The notes: a model not told the origin generated them from the letters alone. Positions 1 to 10,925 are shown, counted from the first letter of the stretch. The stretch: 64,000 nt of DNA from Lewinellaceae bacterium (GCA_016712415.1 JADJRC010000023.1:1-64000); one strand, 5' to 3'. A program made the numbers and translations.

Positions 1-952
1 TACTCCCGGCTATGTCCGGCGCCCAGGTGTCGAATTGCAGCAGGCGCGCGTTTTCTGCTGCACAAATAAACCGGCTGTCAGCCGACCACGCCATGCCTGA
101 AAAAATCTCTATGTCCGCCGCATTTTGCATGGGGATGTACACCGGGGCGGACAACTCTCCGCTACAACGATCAAAATCGAAGATACGAAGGTCGTCGCGC
201 GCATTGAAACGGGCTAATTTCGTCCCGTCGGGGGAAAAAACGATCTGACCCTGGGCATAACTCGTGGTTGGTTCTCCCAATTCCTGTTCTTTCACCTCCA
301 CACCGGTAGGCGACAAATGAAGTAAAAAATATCTGTTGCTGAACTGCTTGGCACTTATGATCCACCAGTCCCGGCCGTTGGCGTGACGTACGGCATGGAT
401 GCCATCGTTATGGATTGTGTCTGAAATAATTATTTGATTTTTAAGTATCGTTGTACCATTACTATTATTCGCTTCCATGTTAAATTTGGAATGCATTACA
501 GCATATGTCAACCCACTTGTTCCCGGCGGAATATCTGATGGGAGATGAAATAGATGGTATACGAAACCCTGTTTGGGATCAGTCAGGATTATCATATTTT
601 GGGAGATATTGTATCCATCATTATCCTCACAATTATTATACAAGGCTCCAGGATTCAATCCCTCGCTGTTTTCCACCTCCGTGCCATCTGCCGTTTCCAC
701 ATAACAACCGTTGCTGTATATCAACAGATTGCCCGCCGTATCACATATCGAAGCGCTCGACTTAAGTATCGACATGGGGCGTTGGTGATATGACACTTCC
801 AACGAATCGCCAAAAGTAAAATAAACCCCTTCCGCCAATCCGTCTCCGGGATTGTAGTCGTAACCAAATATCCAGATATTATCTTCTTGTTGTGCGTATA
901 TTCTGACACCAGTATGCATTACAATCATGAGTAAGAAGAATAATCTTGGCAT
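1..952 (-). CDS. Secreted beta-propeller-like protein, C-terminus beyond window
   Basis: An ATG at 952 opens a frame that stays free of stops for 317 codons to the left edge, so the 3' end lies outside the window. The first 20 or so residues are hydrophobic and end in IYAQQ, a Sec signal peptide. The mature part begins with DNIWIFGYDYNPG, and later stretches such as GQIVFSPDGTKLARF and GMAWSADSRF read like WD40/PD40-type propeller blades. Many Bacteroidota carry such proteins with a C-terminal T9SS sorting domain; that end is not visible here. The DNA is visibly more AT-rich than most of the window. The function is unknown and a surface or secreted location is inferred. It lies downstream of the beta-helix gene on the same strand, separated by a hairpin. 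Confidence 0.75.
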   Translation of the reverse strand, partial: MPRLFFLLMIVMHTGVRIYAQQEDNIWIFGYDYNPGDGLAEGVYFTFGDSLEVSYHQRPMSILKSSASICDTAGNLLIYSNGCYVETADGTEVENSEGLNPGALYNNCEDNDGYNISQNMIILTDPKQGFVYHLFHLPSDIPPGTSGLTYAVMHSKFNMEANNSNGTTILKNQIIISDTIHNDGIHAVRHANGRDWWIISAKQFSNRYFLLHLSPTGVEVKEQELGEPTTSYAQGQIVFSPDGTKLARFNARDDLRIFDFDRCSGELSAPVYIPMQNAADIEIFSGMAWSADSRFICAAENARLLQFDTWAPDIAGS

Positions 953-970
953 AGCATTGACAAATTAATA

Positions 971-1007
971 CACAGGCCATGCAGCGTCCGGGGCTGCACA
1001 GCCTGTG
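971..1007 (-). terminator. Hairpin after the beta-helix gene
   Basis: Arms 971-984 and 993-1007 pair over 13 bases with a two-base mismatch around a short loop. The tail on the minus strand is only weakly T-rich. Its place just after the stop at 1021 suggests transcription ends here before the next minus-strand gene. Confidence 0.5.
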
Positions 1008-1020
1008 AAAGGTGAAACCA

Positions 1021-4000
1021 TCAGTGTTGAACGATTTGTACTTTTTGAGTGGAAATCACATCACCGTCCGAAGTGATGAATTGCAGGGCATACAAACCTC
1101 CGCGCAGTTTTTCGAGGTTTGCCGATCCATTCACACCGTTCGCTTCCATGACCAGTTGACCCAGGGTGTTGAATACGTGCAGGGTCAGTGGCTCGTCGTG
1201 GGTATAATTCCAGTGAATTTTCCCTTTTGTCGGATTGGGGAATACCACAAATGAGGAAACTGAAGATGCCTTGCCCGATGTGCCGGGGCGTTGTTGCCTT
1301 TGGGCATCTTCACAGATGCCGGCATCACTATAGTCTTGCCCCGTAAAATAGGATACTATGGCCCGCGCTTCGTACACCGCATCTCCGCCCTCCAGCGGGC
1401 ACTGCGCCGCGATGGATTCGAGCGAGGCCAGCGCGCCGGTAGCCAGCGTATCGCTCAGCAGCAGGTTGAGCGCCAGTCCGTTGACCGTTCGCTGATTGAT
1501 GTCCGGAGTAATGCTTGCCGATACGGCCGAATTGAGCGTCAGCAGAGCTGAGATATTCTGGGCGCGCCTGTTCAACAGACTGTCGCGGTATGTCTGGTAT
1601 TGCTCGTGCATGTCCGCGCTGTACTCTACTTTGTCGTCGTACTGACCCTGATTCACCGACGCGCCAGCCTGGGTGAGGCTGTCGAGGATGCGAAGGGCTT
1701 CCATACCCTCCCGCCAGGCGATGCGGTAACTTTCGAGGATGGAATCTTCGGCAGCGCTCAAATCGAACAGGTCGTATTTCCCTTCCGCGATCACGGCCAG
1801 TTTGCCGGAGGAGAGGTTGTCGTTGGCCGATACGAAGGTGGCGTATTCCGTCGCGTAGCTTTCGATATCCGGTTGACGCAGTATTTTTCGATACAATCGG
1901 AATTTGCCTTTCCAGGCCATTTCATTGGGAAACACTCCCGAATCCAGCGAATCCCGTGCGATGGCCTCATCCAGTTTGGTAGGCACCTCGCCTTCCGTGA
2001 CGCGGGGAGGTATCTGGGGAGGGAAGGTACAGGAACCGCAACCGTCAAATGTGGTTCCGTTCAGGTCGATAAACCAGTCTGAACCCGGGAACACATCGGG
2101 GTCCAACGACGCGTTGGCGGTACCGTTGACCTGAAATTCTGAAAATCCGATTATTTGAGGTCCTCCTCCCCAATTCCTTCCTCCGAGGCAACTTCCGCTT
2201 ATCGCGTTCAGGTCCCAGAGGTTGCCGGTGTGGTTTTGGTCGCCGATATACACGCCGCCCACGCCATCTACGCCGAGTTGCAAGCCGGTACAGTGGGTGT
2301 TGAGGTTGTTGCCCCTCACGGCATCCTGAAAATCGGCCATATCGAAAAACTGCATGCCTACGTTGGTATGATCCATGCAGTTGCACTGGAAGGTATTGGA
2401 AAATCCGCCGCTGCTGTATATGGCGGTTGCCGTACCAAGCCCTGCAGCGGTCATTTGATCGACGGTGTTGGCGGTGATACCGATGAAGGCGCTGCCTTCC
2501 GTACGGATGCCGGTAAAATCATCGGGCTCCGATTCATTGAGGATTGCGTTGGCCTGCACGGTACCCAAAAAACCGTTCCGGTAAAGGATGCCGCGGCCTC
2601 CTTCTTTCATGGTGATGTCATTCCCGCTGACTTCCCAGCCGTCCATGCTTGACGATACCGGTAGCGTCTGTCCGGGCATTGGTTTAAATCCCAGACCGAT
2701 TTCTTCCATTCCGATGCCGGTGGTCAGGTTGTTTTGTGGCGTCAGGCCTTCGGTTATTGTAACCGTATTATTTTTGATCGCACTGATCGGGTGCAAGGGC
2801 TCATTCAAAAAGGAACGAATGCCGTATTGCCGGGCTGTGATCGTATTACCGTCGATCACAATATCCCTGATTTTGCTTTTTAACACATCAATTCCAATAT
2901 CCACATTATCCATAACCGTGTTTTCGATATTCAGGGCGTAATTTTCAGCGTAAATGCCTGTTTTGCAATCGTCAAAAGTCATGACTGACCAGATTTCATT
3001 CAGGTTGAACCAACTGGTGCCTTTACTCATCAGGCGAATGCCAAATCCTTCGTACAGGTACTTTACCGGGGCATCTGCAGAGTTCATATCTTCAAAAGTG
3101 AGGTTCCCCAGATTGCCAATAGCATTATATCCAATTATGCCGTTGGCAAGGCTGAAGAAATGGTTTCCATCGGCGGCATTCGGGTTTTGGTCGCCAAATA
3201 CATTGAAATTCCGGTAATTATTGAGCCATATGCCACAATAACCGCGGGTTTCTACCTGTTCCTGCATACCGTCAAACGGCGTTTTCAGGCCATCATCGGT
3301 AAAAAAATTGTTATTCTCAAAAGCATTAATGATTACCCGATTCGGGGCATCCGTCATGTTGAGCCTGACCCCGATATAGTTGTCTGCAAAATCGGTATTG
3401 ATGATGGATATCGCCGAACCGGCCTGCGCGTCGATAGCAAATCGGGAATCGGAAATTACGCAACCATCGGCAATCAGGGAGGCGCCGGGTTCTAGGGTGA
3501 TGCCTTGCGCCAACTGATCGCAGGTAAAGATGTCTGCGTTGGTCAGGGTCAGGATGAAGCCGGATTTGACCAAAATATGCGCTCCCGGCCCCAGGTAAAG
3601 TTTGGGCCGGTTAAGCTCTGACCCTCCCAAACCATCAAAAGAATAATCGGCATCCACCTCCAGCAATCCGTGAATCGTTTTTCTTTCAACCTGTGAATTT
3701 GTCGAGGAATTGGGAAGCAAGCGATTTTCAACGATCAGGTTTGTTACCGTACCGGTGATTGGAGGCTCGAGCAGATTCATTGCAATTTCGAACGTATTTT
3801 CATCAACAATGTGTTCTTCCGGATTATACACGGTTGAGATACACTCCGGATTCTGAGGCAATGCTTCGACATGAACAATAAAAACAGGGTCAAGCGGGTT
3901 TGTGCCTGCCGGGGTAAATGAAAAACGCAACTTCTCCTGTATAGATTCTGCGGGTGGAATATCATTCACAAGGAAACTGAACCTTCGGAAGAATCTTTGC

Positions 4001-4275
4001 CCGCCTTCAATCCAGGTGTCCTCCGATAAAAGGGTAAGATCGCCAAGATAATTGATTCCCGCCATCGGGTCGAAACTTTCACTGTAGGTACCAAAAGAAA
4101 TTCGCAGCAGAATGTCTGCTTCGCATTCATCGGTCTCGAAATTGGACAAGGTAACATCAACACCTAATTCATCGCAGAAGGGTAAAACCGCTGTGGCATC
4201 TATCGTAGCAGACAATCCGTATAATACGCAGTCGCACTGCGCATTAACATTTTGTAGCGCAAAATTTAAACACAT
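1021..4275 (-). CDS. T9SS-secreted right-handed beta-helix protein
   Basis: A 1084-residue protein. Roughly residues 200-720 are full of short repeats of the kind NxI, GI and NN (for example IDAQAGSAISIINTDF and GIRTEGSAFIGITANTV), the pattern of parallel beta-helix or pectate-lyase-like folds. The last 80 residues (VVFPNPTKGKIHW... to VQIVQH) form a T9SS type A sorting domain, so the protein should be exported to the cell surface or medium. The start is odd: from the ATG at 4275 only part of a signal peptide is read (MCLNFALQNVNAQ). The codons just upstream in the same frame encode VKLLLIIQ, which would complete a signal peptide but lacks a normal start codon. A non-standard start or a base error is likely. 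No catalytic residues could be assigned. Confidence 0.85.
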   Translation of the reverse strand: MCLNFALQNVNAQCDCVLYGLSATIDATAVLPFCDELGVDVTLSNFETDECEADILLRISFGTYSESFDPMAGINYLGDLTLLSEDTWIEGGQRFFRRFSFLVNDIPPAESIQEKLRFSFTPAGTNPLDPVFIVHVEALPQNPECISTVYNPEEHIVDENTFEIAMNLLEPPITGTVTNLIVENRLLPNSSTNSQVERKTIHGLLEVDADYSFDGLGGSELNRPKLYLGPGAHILVKSGFILTLTNADIFTCDQLAQGITLEPGASLIADGCVISDSRFAIDAQAGSAISIINTDFADNYIGVRLNMTDAPNRVIINAFENNNFFTDDGLKTPFDGMQEQVETRGYCGIWLNNYRNFNVFGDQNPNAADGNHFFSLANGIIGYNAIGNLGNLTFEDMNSADAPVKYLYEGFGIRLMSKGTSWFNLNEIWSVMTFDDCKTGIYAENYALNIENTVMDNVDIGIDVLKSKIRDIVIDGNTITARQYGIRSFLNEPLHPISAIKNNTVTITEGLTPQNNLTTGIGMEEIGLGFKPMPGQTLPVSSSMDGWEVSGNDITMKEGGRGILYRNGFLGTVQANAILNESEPDDFTGIRTEGSAFIGITANTVDQMTAAGLGTATAIYSSGGFSNTFQCNCMDHTNVGMQFFDMADFQDAVRGNNLNTHCTGLQLGVDGVGGVYIGDQNHTGNLWDLNAISGSCLGGRNWGGGPQIIGFSEFQVNGTANASLDPDVFPGSDWFIDLNGTTFDGCGSCTFPPQIPPRVTEGEVPTKLDEAIARDSLDSGVFPNEMAWKGKFRLYRKILRQPDIESYATEYATFVSANDNLSSGKLAVIAEGKYDLFDLSAAEDSILESYRIAWREGMEALRILDSLTQAGASVNQGQYDDKVEYSADMHEQYQTYRDSLLNRRAQNISALLTLNSAVSASITPDINQRTVNGLALNLLLSDTLATGALASLESIAAQCPLEGGDAVYEARAIVSYFTGQDYSDAGICEDAQRQQRPGTSGKASSVSSFVVFPNPTKGKIHWNYTHDEPLTLHVFNTLGQLVMEANGVNGSANLEKLRGGLYALQFITSDGDVISTQKVQIVQH

Positions 4276-4310
4276 CTGTATGATTAGCAGTAATTTTACG
4301 CACCACCTTT

Positions 4311-4348
4311 GTGGGGGGTGGGGTGTGGGGTGTGGGGTGCGGGGTGGG
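4311..4348. repeat. G-rich GGGGTGT tandem repeat
   Basis: Six or so runs of three to six G separated by T, TGT or TGC on the plus strand. It begins about 35 bases upstream of the beta-helix start codon. The pattern fits a G-quadruplex-forming sequence and may affect expression of that gene (inference). Confidence 0.7.
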
Positions 4349-4709
4349 CATATTATGCCCCATCGGCAGGAATCGTTTCCTTTTCATTGGGTGAAGATAG
4401 TTTTGTGAACAGATTAGGTGAAAACGGGCGCCCGGCAAGCGCTTTCCCGGACAATACGAAGGCGGGGCCGTGTGATAAAGTTAGGCCGCAAGCGCCATCA
4501 AGCGCCTTTTTCCTGTGTTAATTTATGGACAGAATTACTGAACGGGAAGATAACAATATGTTTTCGCGGCAAAAAAAGGGTGAACGGGACCGGTCGCCCG
4601 CCAAGCAGGAGCGCGGGTGGCATACAGGGGTTGCCTTTGGGAGCGAGAAAAAGAATGACACCGCAGCCAGTATCATGGTATTGCTAATTTCAGCGCATCG
4701 TTAAGACCA

Positions 4710-4746
4710 TTTGGGTAAACAACAAATCATTGATTTGCTATTTTTG
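4710..4746 (+). promoter_or_regulatory. Possible Bacteroidota promoter of the protease gene
   Basis: TATTTTTG at 4739-4746 fits the -7 consensus TAnnTTTG. The nearest upstream TTTG (4710-4713) is 25 bases away, longer than the usual 19-21, so the call is weak. Confidence 0.3.
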
Positions 4747-4793
4747 CGTGCTTTTTAATCCTTCCTTGTCACCGCTTTTCATTTTTACTTCCA

Positions 4794-7700
4794 ATGATGC
4801 CTTCTTTCCGCTTATCCCTGCTGCCGCTGCTGCTCTTTTTTCTTCCTTTGACAGCGTCGGCGCAGAACCTCAAACCCGTACCCGCCCATGTACAGGAATT
4901 GCACCTTCAGGGCGCCGGCTTCCTTTCCCGCGACATTTTTTCGCCTGCAGTCGACCCGAAGGCCGACCAGGAGAGCAAACTGGGCCAAAATTCAACGTTT
5001 CTGCGCCTCGACGAGGCAAAACTGCACCGTCTCGTCGGCGAACGCCCCGAGGCGATCAGCCTGAACCTGCCCTGGCAAGGCGATACGCTCCGGCTGGAAT
5101 TGTACCAGGCGCCTGTGCTTACCGACGGGTTTTCGGTGCGCACCAGCGCGCACGAGCCTTTCTATTACGCCCCGGGGGCTTATTACCGCGGCATCATCGC
5201 AGGTGAACCGGAGTCGCTGGTCGCCGTGAGCTTTTTTGAAGGCGAGGTCATCGGCGTCGTGTCTCATCCCCTTTGGGGCAACCTGAACCTGGGGCGGCTC
5301 GACATTCCCGGCAACCGGCTGGACTATGTGTTGTACAGCGACATGGACCTTCCCGAAAACCCCGGTTTTGAGTGCGCTTACCGCGAAACCGGGGAAAAAC
5401 CGGGCATTAAAATCCCGCAACAGCAAAAAGTGGCTGTCAGCGGGTGTGTGCGGGTATTTTTTGAGTGCGACTACGAACTGTTCCAAAACAAAGGCTCTGT
5501 GGCCAATACGGTCAATTATGTGACCGGCTTTACAACGTCGTTTCGACCATTTACACCAATGAAACGATCTCTACCAAAATTTCCCAAATCTATGTCTGGA
5601 CGGCGCCAGACAACTATTCCACCGCTTCCAGCGGCGCAGCGCTCGACGATTTTGTGGCGTACCGAACCAGTTTCGACGGCGACCTCGCCCACCTCGTGGG
5701 ACTGGGTGGCGGCGGCCTGGGCGGTATCGCATACCTCGACGTGTTGTGTTCGGGATTTAATTACGCTTTCAGCAACATCAGCAGTTCCTACCAGGCTTAT
5801 CCTACCTATTCCTGGACGATCAACGTGGTGACCCACGAAATGGGGCACAACCTCGTCTCCCCGCATACGCACTGGTGCGGCTGGGTGGGCGGAGCGATCG
5901 ACGATTGCGGCCCGACGGCGGGTTATCCGACCGAGGGCGGCTGCGACCCCGGCCCCACCCCGACCAACGGCGGTACGATAATGAGCTACTGCCACCTGCT
6001 CGGCATCGGCATCAACTTCGCCAACGGCTTCGGCCCGCAGCCGGGAGATGCCATTCGCGATGCCGTAACGTCGGCAGGCTGCCTGGCGGCTTCCTGCCCC
6101 GCACCCTCCTGCACGGCGCCGACGGCCCTGACCGTGACGGGCATCACCAATGCATCGGCCATTATCGGCTGGAACAGTATCGGCGGCGCAAGCGCCTATA
6201 ACCTTCAATACAGGGTATCCGGCTCCTTTTCCTGGACGACGATCGGCGGCGTCAGCAACCCGTATACGCTGACAGGCCTGTCGCCCTCCACCTTGTACGA
6301 GGTGCAAATACAGGCTGTTTGCGGCGCTAATTCATCGCCGTACGCCACAGGAGTGATCTTCGAGACGGGCACCTCGCCCTGCCCGGAACCCGACGGCCTG
6401 GATGCCGGCAATGCCACAGCCATGTCAATCGACCTCGACTGGACGGAAAACGGTAACGCCACGCAGTGGAAATTCAATACGGTGCGCCGGGTTTTACCCT
6501 GGGCGCCGGCATGACCGTGTCCGTCAGCAATAAACCCTATACCCTGACGGGCCTCGACTCTTCTACCACGTACGAATGGTACGTGCGCGCAAACTGCGGC
6601 GGCGGCCCCGGCAACAGCAGCTGGGTCGGCCCCGCTACCTTTACCACCGTTCTGGAAAACGACGAACCCTCGGGCGCTATCGAACTGACCGTCGACCAGC
6701 CCTGCCCGGGCGTGAACGCTTTCAGCAATACCGGCGCAACGACATTCCCCGGCGAGTTCAACCCCACCACAGGCAACGGCGGCTACTGGGGCACCAGCAT
6801 CAGCAACACCGTTTGGTTCAAGTTCACGGCGCCGTCGTCCGGATCAGTCAAGATTACTTCCGATATATCGCCGCTGGGCTCCCTGAACGATACCCAGATG
6901 GCCCTGTACAACAGCGACAACCCCACCAACATCAACCAACTCCTGGTGGCCAATGAAGACGGCGGCGCCCTGGGCAGCGGCTTTGCATCGGTGGCCTATT
7001 ACAGCGGACTGACGCCGGGATCGGTCTATTACATCCAGGTGGACGGCTGGAGCGCCTCCACCGGCACCTTTTGTGTTGAAGTGTACGAGACGCTTTCGCT
7101 GCCCAACCCGGGCACTTCCTGTCCCAGTTATACCCAGACCCTCGTCAATGGCGCGGCTGCTCCCGACAAGTGGTTCAATATTTACAACAAGCCCAATAAT
7201 TTCAACATCGGCCTGCCCGTGGCAGCCGTCAGGAGCAGCGCCAACCTCGGCACCGTGACCGTAAAGGCCAACCGGTACACCAGCGTGCAAACGGCCCCGA
7301 ACGGCGTGAAATACATGCAGCGGTACTACACCTTTTCGTCGTCGCAGAACCAGGGCGGCGCCAAGGACGTCAGGCTGTTCTACACCGACGCCGAACTCAA
7401 CAGCCTCAAGGCGGCGGCCAACCTGCCCGGCAACAGCGCCGAAGACCTCAACATCTCGCACTACGACGGCGCCGTGGAAGACTGTACGCCCAACAACAAC
7501 GCTGCCAACGGCACGACGCTGATCACCGACGTGACGGCCACCGACATCGGCGGTTCCGGCATTTTTTACCTGGAATACCAGTCGCCGGGCTTTTCCGAAA
7601 TGGGCGCTGTGTTCGGCCTGGTTGCCTTGCCGGTCGAACTGCTGTCGTTCACCGGCAGCGCGGAGCAGGACCGCAATACGCTCCGGTGGGTGACCGCCTC

Positions 7701-8166
7701 GGAAAAAGACGTGGACTATTTCTCCATAGAGCGTTCGCCCGACGGGCAAGGGCAGTGGCGCGAAATCGGCCGCGCCGCGCCGCAGACCACCCCGGCGCCG
7801 GAAAAACACTATGCGCTGGACGACCCGCAGCCGTTCGCCCGCTCTTTTTATCGGCTGAAAACCAACGATCTGGATGGATCGGCGGGTTATTCCGGCATCG
7901 TACTGCTCGAACGCGCCGTCGGCGAGGGCCTGCTGACGCTGTATCCCAATCCGGCGGGTGAAATGCTGTATGCGGAATACCGGGCTGCGCGGGAAATGCC
8001 CCTGGTGTGCCGCATCATCGGCGCCGACGGGCGACTGATCCTGGAAGCGGGTGCAGAGCTGGGCGACGGGCTGAATGTTCTGCCTTTCCAGATCGGCGAT
8101 CTGCCGGCGGGGTTGTATTATTTCAGCGTGTCGGGGGGGATGGGGATGCCGTTTGTGAAGCGGTAA
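4794..8166 (+). CDS. T9SS-secreted metzincin zinc protease (two frameshifts)
   Basis: Read through two one-base deletions, this is one protein of about 1124 residues. It starts with a signal peptide (LTASAQ), then a propeptide-like region of some 200 residues. The reprolysin-like catalytic domain carries HEMGHNLVSPH, the HExxHxxxxxH zinc motif with three His ligands and the catalytic Glu, followed by the Met-turn IMSYCH. Two fibronectin type III domains follow, then a pre-peptidase-like region (DEPSGAIELTVDQ) and a T9SS sorting domain at the end. The frame changes near 5530, where GGCTTTAC should have one more base, and near 6470, where TGGAAATT lacks one G. Both sites are short homopolymers and the protein matches itself across them, so sequence errors are more likely than decay. 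Expected role: extracellular proteolysis. Confidence 0.85.
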
Positions 8167-8203
8167 AAAAAGGCTGCCTGACAAGATTGTTGCCAGGCAG
8201 CCT
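8164..8203 (-). terminator. Rho-independent terminator of the tRNA
   Basis: A perfect 10-base stem (8171-8180 with 8194-8203) is followed, on the minus strand, by a run of T. This is a textbook intrinsic terminator for the tRNA transcript. Without a T tract on the other side it may still help end the protease transcript. Confidence 0.85.
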
Positions 8204-8214
8204 ACTCAAGTTTG

Positions 8215-8288
8215 TAGCGCGAGGGAGACTTGAACTCCCGACCTTATGATTATGAATCATACGCTCTAACCGGCTGAGCTATCGCGCC
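8215..8288 (-). tRNA. tRNA-Met (anticodon CAT, elongator type)
   Basis: The minus strand folds into a full cloverleaf: a 7-base acceptor stem (GGCGCGA with TCGCGCT, the first pair being G-U), D arm TAGCTCAGCCGGTTAGAGC, anticodon stem TATGA/TCATA with loop TTCATAA, and a T arm GGGAG-TTCAAGT-CTCCC. The CCA end is not encoded. The paired acceptor end and the absence of three G-C pairs in the anticodon stem argue against an initiator tRNA. An isoleucine tRNA with lysidine-modified CAT is the main alternative. Confidence 0.9.
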
Positions 8289-8306
8289 ATTTTTCAAAAG
8301 CGGGTG

Positions 8307-8336
8307 CAAAGGTAAAGCGGAAAAAGAATTTTGCAA
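8307..8336 (-). promoter_or_regulatory. Promoter of the tRNA gene
   Basis: On the minus strand TTG, 19 bases, then TACCTTTG: an exact match to the Bacteroidota sigma-A consensus TTG-N19-TAnnTTTG. The expected start site lies about 12 bases before the tRNA 5' end. Confidence 0.7.
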
Positions 8337-8486
8337 GTCTCCAACTTGAAAAAGATACTAAAAAAATAAGGGCCATGGATACCTTCTACATCGTTTGGCA
8401 CTCAGAATCACCCAATTCATACAATTACAAGACGCGTTCACTAATTATACCTGTTCCTGTAGCATTATCGAATTAGTTTTGTATTA

Positions 8487-10851
8487 ATGAAAACTTTTAT
8501 CCTTGAGCTATTGCTGTTATTGGCTGCCATAGATGTGGTCAATGGTCAAAATGCAAATTTTACGCTCCGCTCGAATTTTCAGTTTCCTGCCGAACCGATA
8601 GCCGGGGTGTGGGGATATGAACAGAATGGCCATGAATTTGCACTTGTTGCAGGCAGGCAAAACCTGCATATTGTCGATGTAACAAAGCCAGATACACCTA
8701 TATTGATAATCAGCCTGCCTATGGCTTCGGATTGGGGGAAAGAGGTCAGAACATTTCAACAATTTGCCTTTGTCAGTTCTGAATCAGGTGCGGGGCTTGT
8801 TGTTTACGATCTGTCTCAACTCCCGTCAACAAACCCTGACCATTATCCCAAAAAAGAAATTGCAAAAGCCGGAGGATATAATACGTATGGTCACACCTTG
8901 CATATTGACACTGCGGCTGCCGTATTGTACCTTAATGACGGCGGCAGCTCGCACTCTTGGGTGTTTAGTCTCCTGCCAGCCCCCTTTTCACCGGACTTTA
9001 TGGGGTTTTATCAAATTTTGGGAGGTATCCATGACGGCTACGCCGATAATGACACTTTGTTTGCAGCGCATATATTTTCAGGATTTGTTGCGGTAGTTGA
9101 TATGCATAACAAGTTGAATCCGATTGTACTTTCTACATTTGAGACACCTGGTAAGTTTCCCCACAATACATAGATTGATGAAGGCCCGAAATCATTTACT
9201 TGTTGCCGATGAGGTGTCTAATGGTTTCGTTTCAGTTTGGGATTTGAGCAATCTTGACGACGTTCGCCAGACTAGTCGTTTCCGTCCCAAAGGACTCAGT
9301 GGCTCAATACCTCATAATGCATTTATCCTGGATAACTATGCATTTGTATCCTGGTACAGAGACGGTGTGATGATGCTAGATTTAAATCGCCCTGAAAATA
9401 TTGTTCAAGTAGGACAATTTGATACGAGCCCCTTAAGTGGAAACGGATTTAACGGCTCGTGGGGCAACTATCCTTACCTGAAATCCGGAAATATTCTTGT
9501 AAGTGATATCGAAAACGGATTGTTTGTTTTTACCCCAACCTATGTTCGCGCCTGCTACCTGGAAGGCAGCGTCAAAGACGCCAGGACAAAAAAACCGGTA
9601 GTCGGCGCTGTGGTATATATTCTTCAAGGCGACCAGGCAGATATGCCTGTGACATCCACACAAGGCAACTACCAGACAGGGCAAGCCCTCTCCGGGAAAT
9701 TCAGAGTCCTGATTTACCATGAAGATTACCGCCCCGGGTTGCAAACTGTACAACTTAAAAACGGTGAGGTTACGATGCTAAATATTGAATTAACCCCACT
9801 GTCAGAGCCCGGAGAAGAGGTGTCGTTATTGTTACTGAAAGCAGAAGACCATCAACCACTATCAGGGATGGAGTTCGTCGTTAGGAACGAAATCTTTCAA
9901 TTCATCTGCCGAACAGATGCCAAAGGCTGGGCAAAAATACCGATTGTGTATGCCGACACCTTTGACCTGTTCCCTTCAACCTGGGGAAGAATGCCGCTGA
10001 AAAACGTGATCATTGACCCCGTTCAATTGCATCCATTAATGTTAGATCGGGGTTATTATGATGATTTTTATTTTAATTTTGGCTGGATCAGTGGTGGAGA
10101 TGCCAATGGAGGGTTCTGGGAACGAGGAAAGCTCCAAAAATATCAGTCCTTTATTCCTGCCCCGAATACAGATATTTCCAACGATCTTGGAGATACCTGT
10201 TTTCTCACAGATCACCGCATATCTTATGGGGATATTTGGTTCGACGTTACTGGTGGAACCGTCAGTCTGACGTCCCCACCGGTTGACTTGCAGAACTTCA
10301 AATATCCGGTGCTCCAATTTCAATACTGGCTAACAATTTCGGATACCAGTTCACAGTTCTTCGTCAGTCTGGAAAACACCCAAACCGGAATAAAGAAAAA
10401 GGTCTGGGAATCAAACGCAAATGTATTATTTTGGACATCCTCCGGGGCAATTCCATTGCCGGCAATTACAAAAGAAGGCATTTGGAATATCGTATTTGAA
10501 GCCCGGGATACGACGACCGGCTTAGGCCAGGGGTTACTTGAAGTTGGTATTGATGAAATTATCATTCGCGAAGCGGAGCCCTTGGCTCCTTATCCCATTG
10601 AAAATTTTTCGGCTGATGTTTTCCCAAATCCATTCTACGACCACCTGATTCTGCGCTGTTTCTTACCGGAAAAACAAATTCCTGCCGAATGGCATCTTTT
10701 CAATGCTGTAGGGAGTCTGGTGATGTCGGGAAATATTCGCAACTCAATCTCTGTACTTACGCTAACCCCCGGTATTTCCAGCGGAGTTTATTTCTTGAGT
10801 ATTCAGCAGGCAGGCAGGGTCTTGAAAACCATAAAAATTATCCATTATTAG
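8487..10851 (+). CDS. Choice-of-anchor-B / LVIVD-repeat T9SS protein (stop plus frameshift)
   Basis: The product would be about 787 residues: signal peptide (IDVVNGQ), LVIVD-type propeller repeats (NLHIVDVTKPDTP, FVAVVDMHNKLNP, FVSVWDLSNLDDV), a carboxypeptidase-like regulatory domain (EGSVKDARTKKPVVGAV), a lectin-like region and a T9SS sorting domain (VFPNPFYDHLILR). The frame is broken in one spot: a TAG at 9171-9173 replaces the Trp expected after HNT in this family. About 12 bases later an extra G (near 9185) shifts the frame. Two lesions so close together make real decay more plausible here than in other interrupted genes of the window, but an assembly error is possible. The gene is AT-richer than its neighbours. 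If translated as two pieces, the parts would be 8487-9173 and from 9178 on. A TAGTTTTG box lies only 5 bases before the ATG. Confidence 0.75.
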
Positions 10852-10880
10852 GATATGCGTCAAAACAAAAACAAAAAGTT

Positions 10881-10888
10881 TATATTTG
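10881..10888 (+). promoter_or_regulatory. -7 box before the nuclease gene
   Basis: TATATTTG fits TAnnTTTG and lies 38 bases before the ATG at 10926. No good -33 TTG is seen at the right distance. Confidence 0.4.
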
Positions 10889-10925
10889 CCCCAACAAATC
10901 ATTTTACCCCCAGCCCGACTCACTC

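Larger units (their letters stand above)
4276..4793. other. 518-bp divergent intergenic region
   Basis: The gap between the minus-strand beta-helix gene and the plus-strand protease gene. It holds the G-rich repeat at 4311-4348 and a possible promoter near 4739. Short open frames such as 4418-4687 have no recognisable protein features. Nothing else is visible. Confidence 0.6.

Noticed and set aside
4418..4687. An 89-codon frame in the divergent gap
   Set aside because: Basic, low-complexity composition and no signal peptide, domain or promoter.
6844..8184. A 446-codon minus frame over the protease gene
   Set aside because: GC-rich shadow of the plus-strand fibronectin and sorting domains.
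10689..10925. A longer start for the nuclease
   Set aside because: It overlaps the end of the preceding gene in another frame and lacks a signal or anchor.
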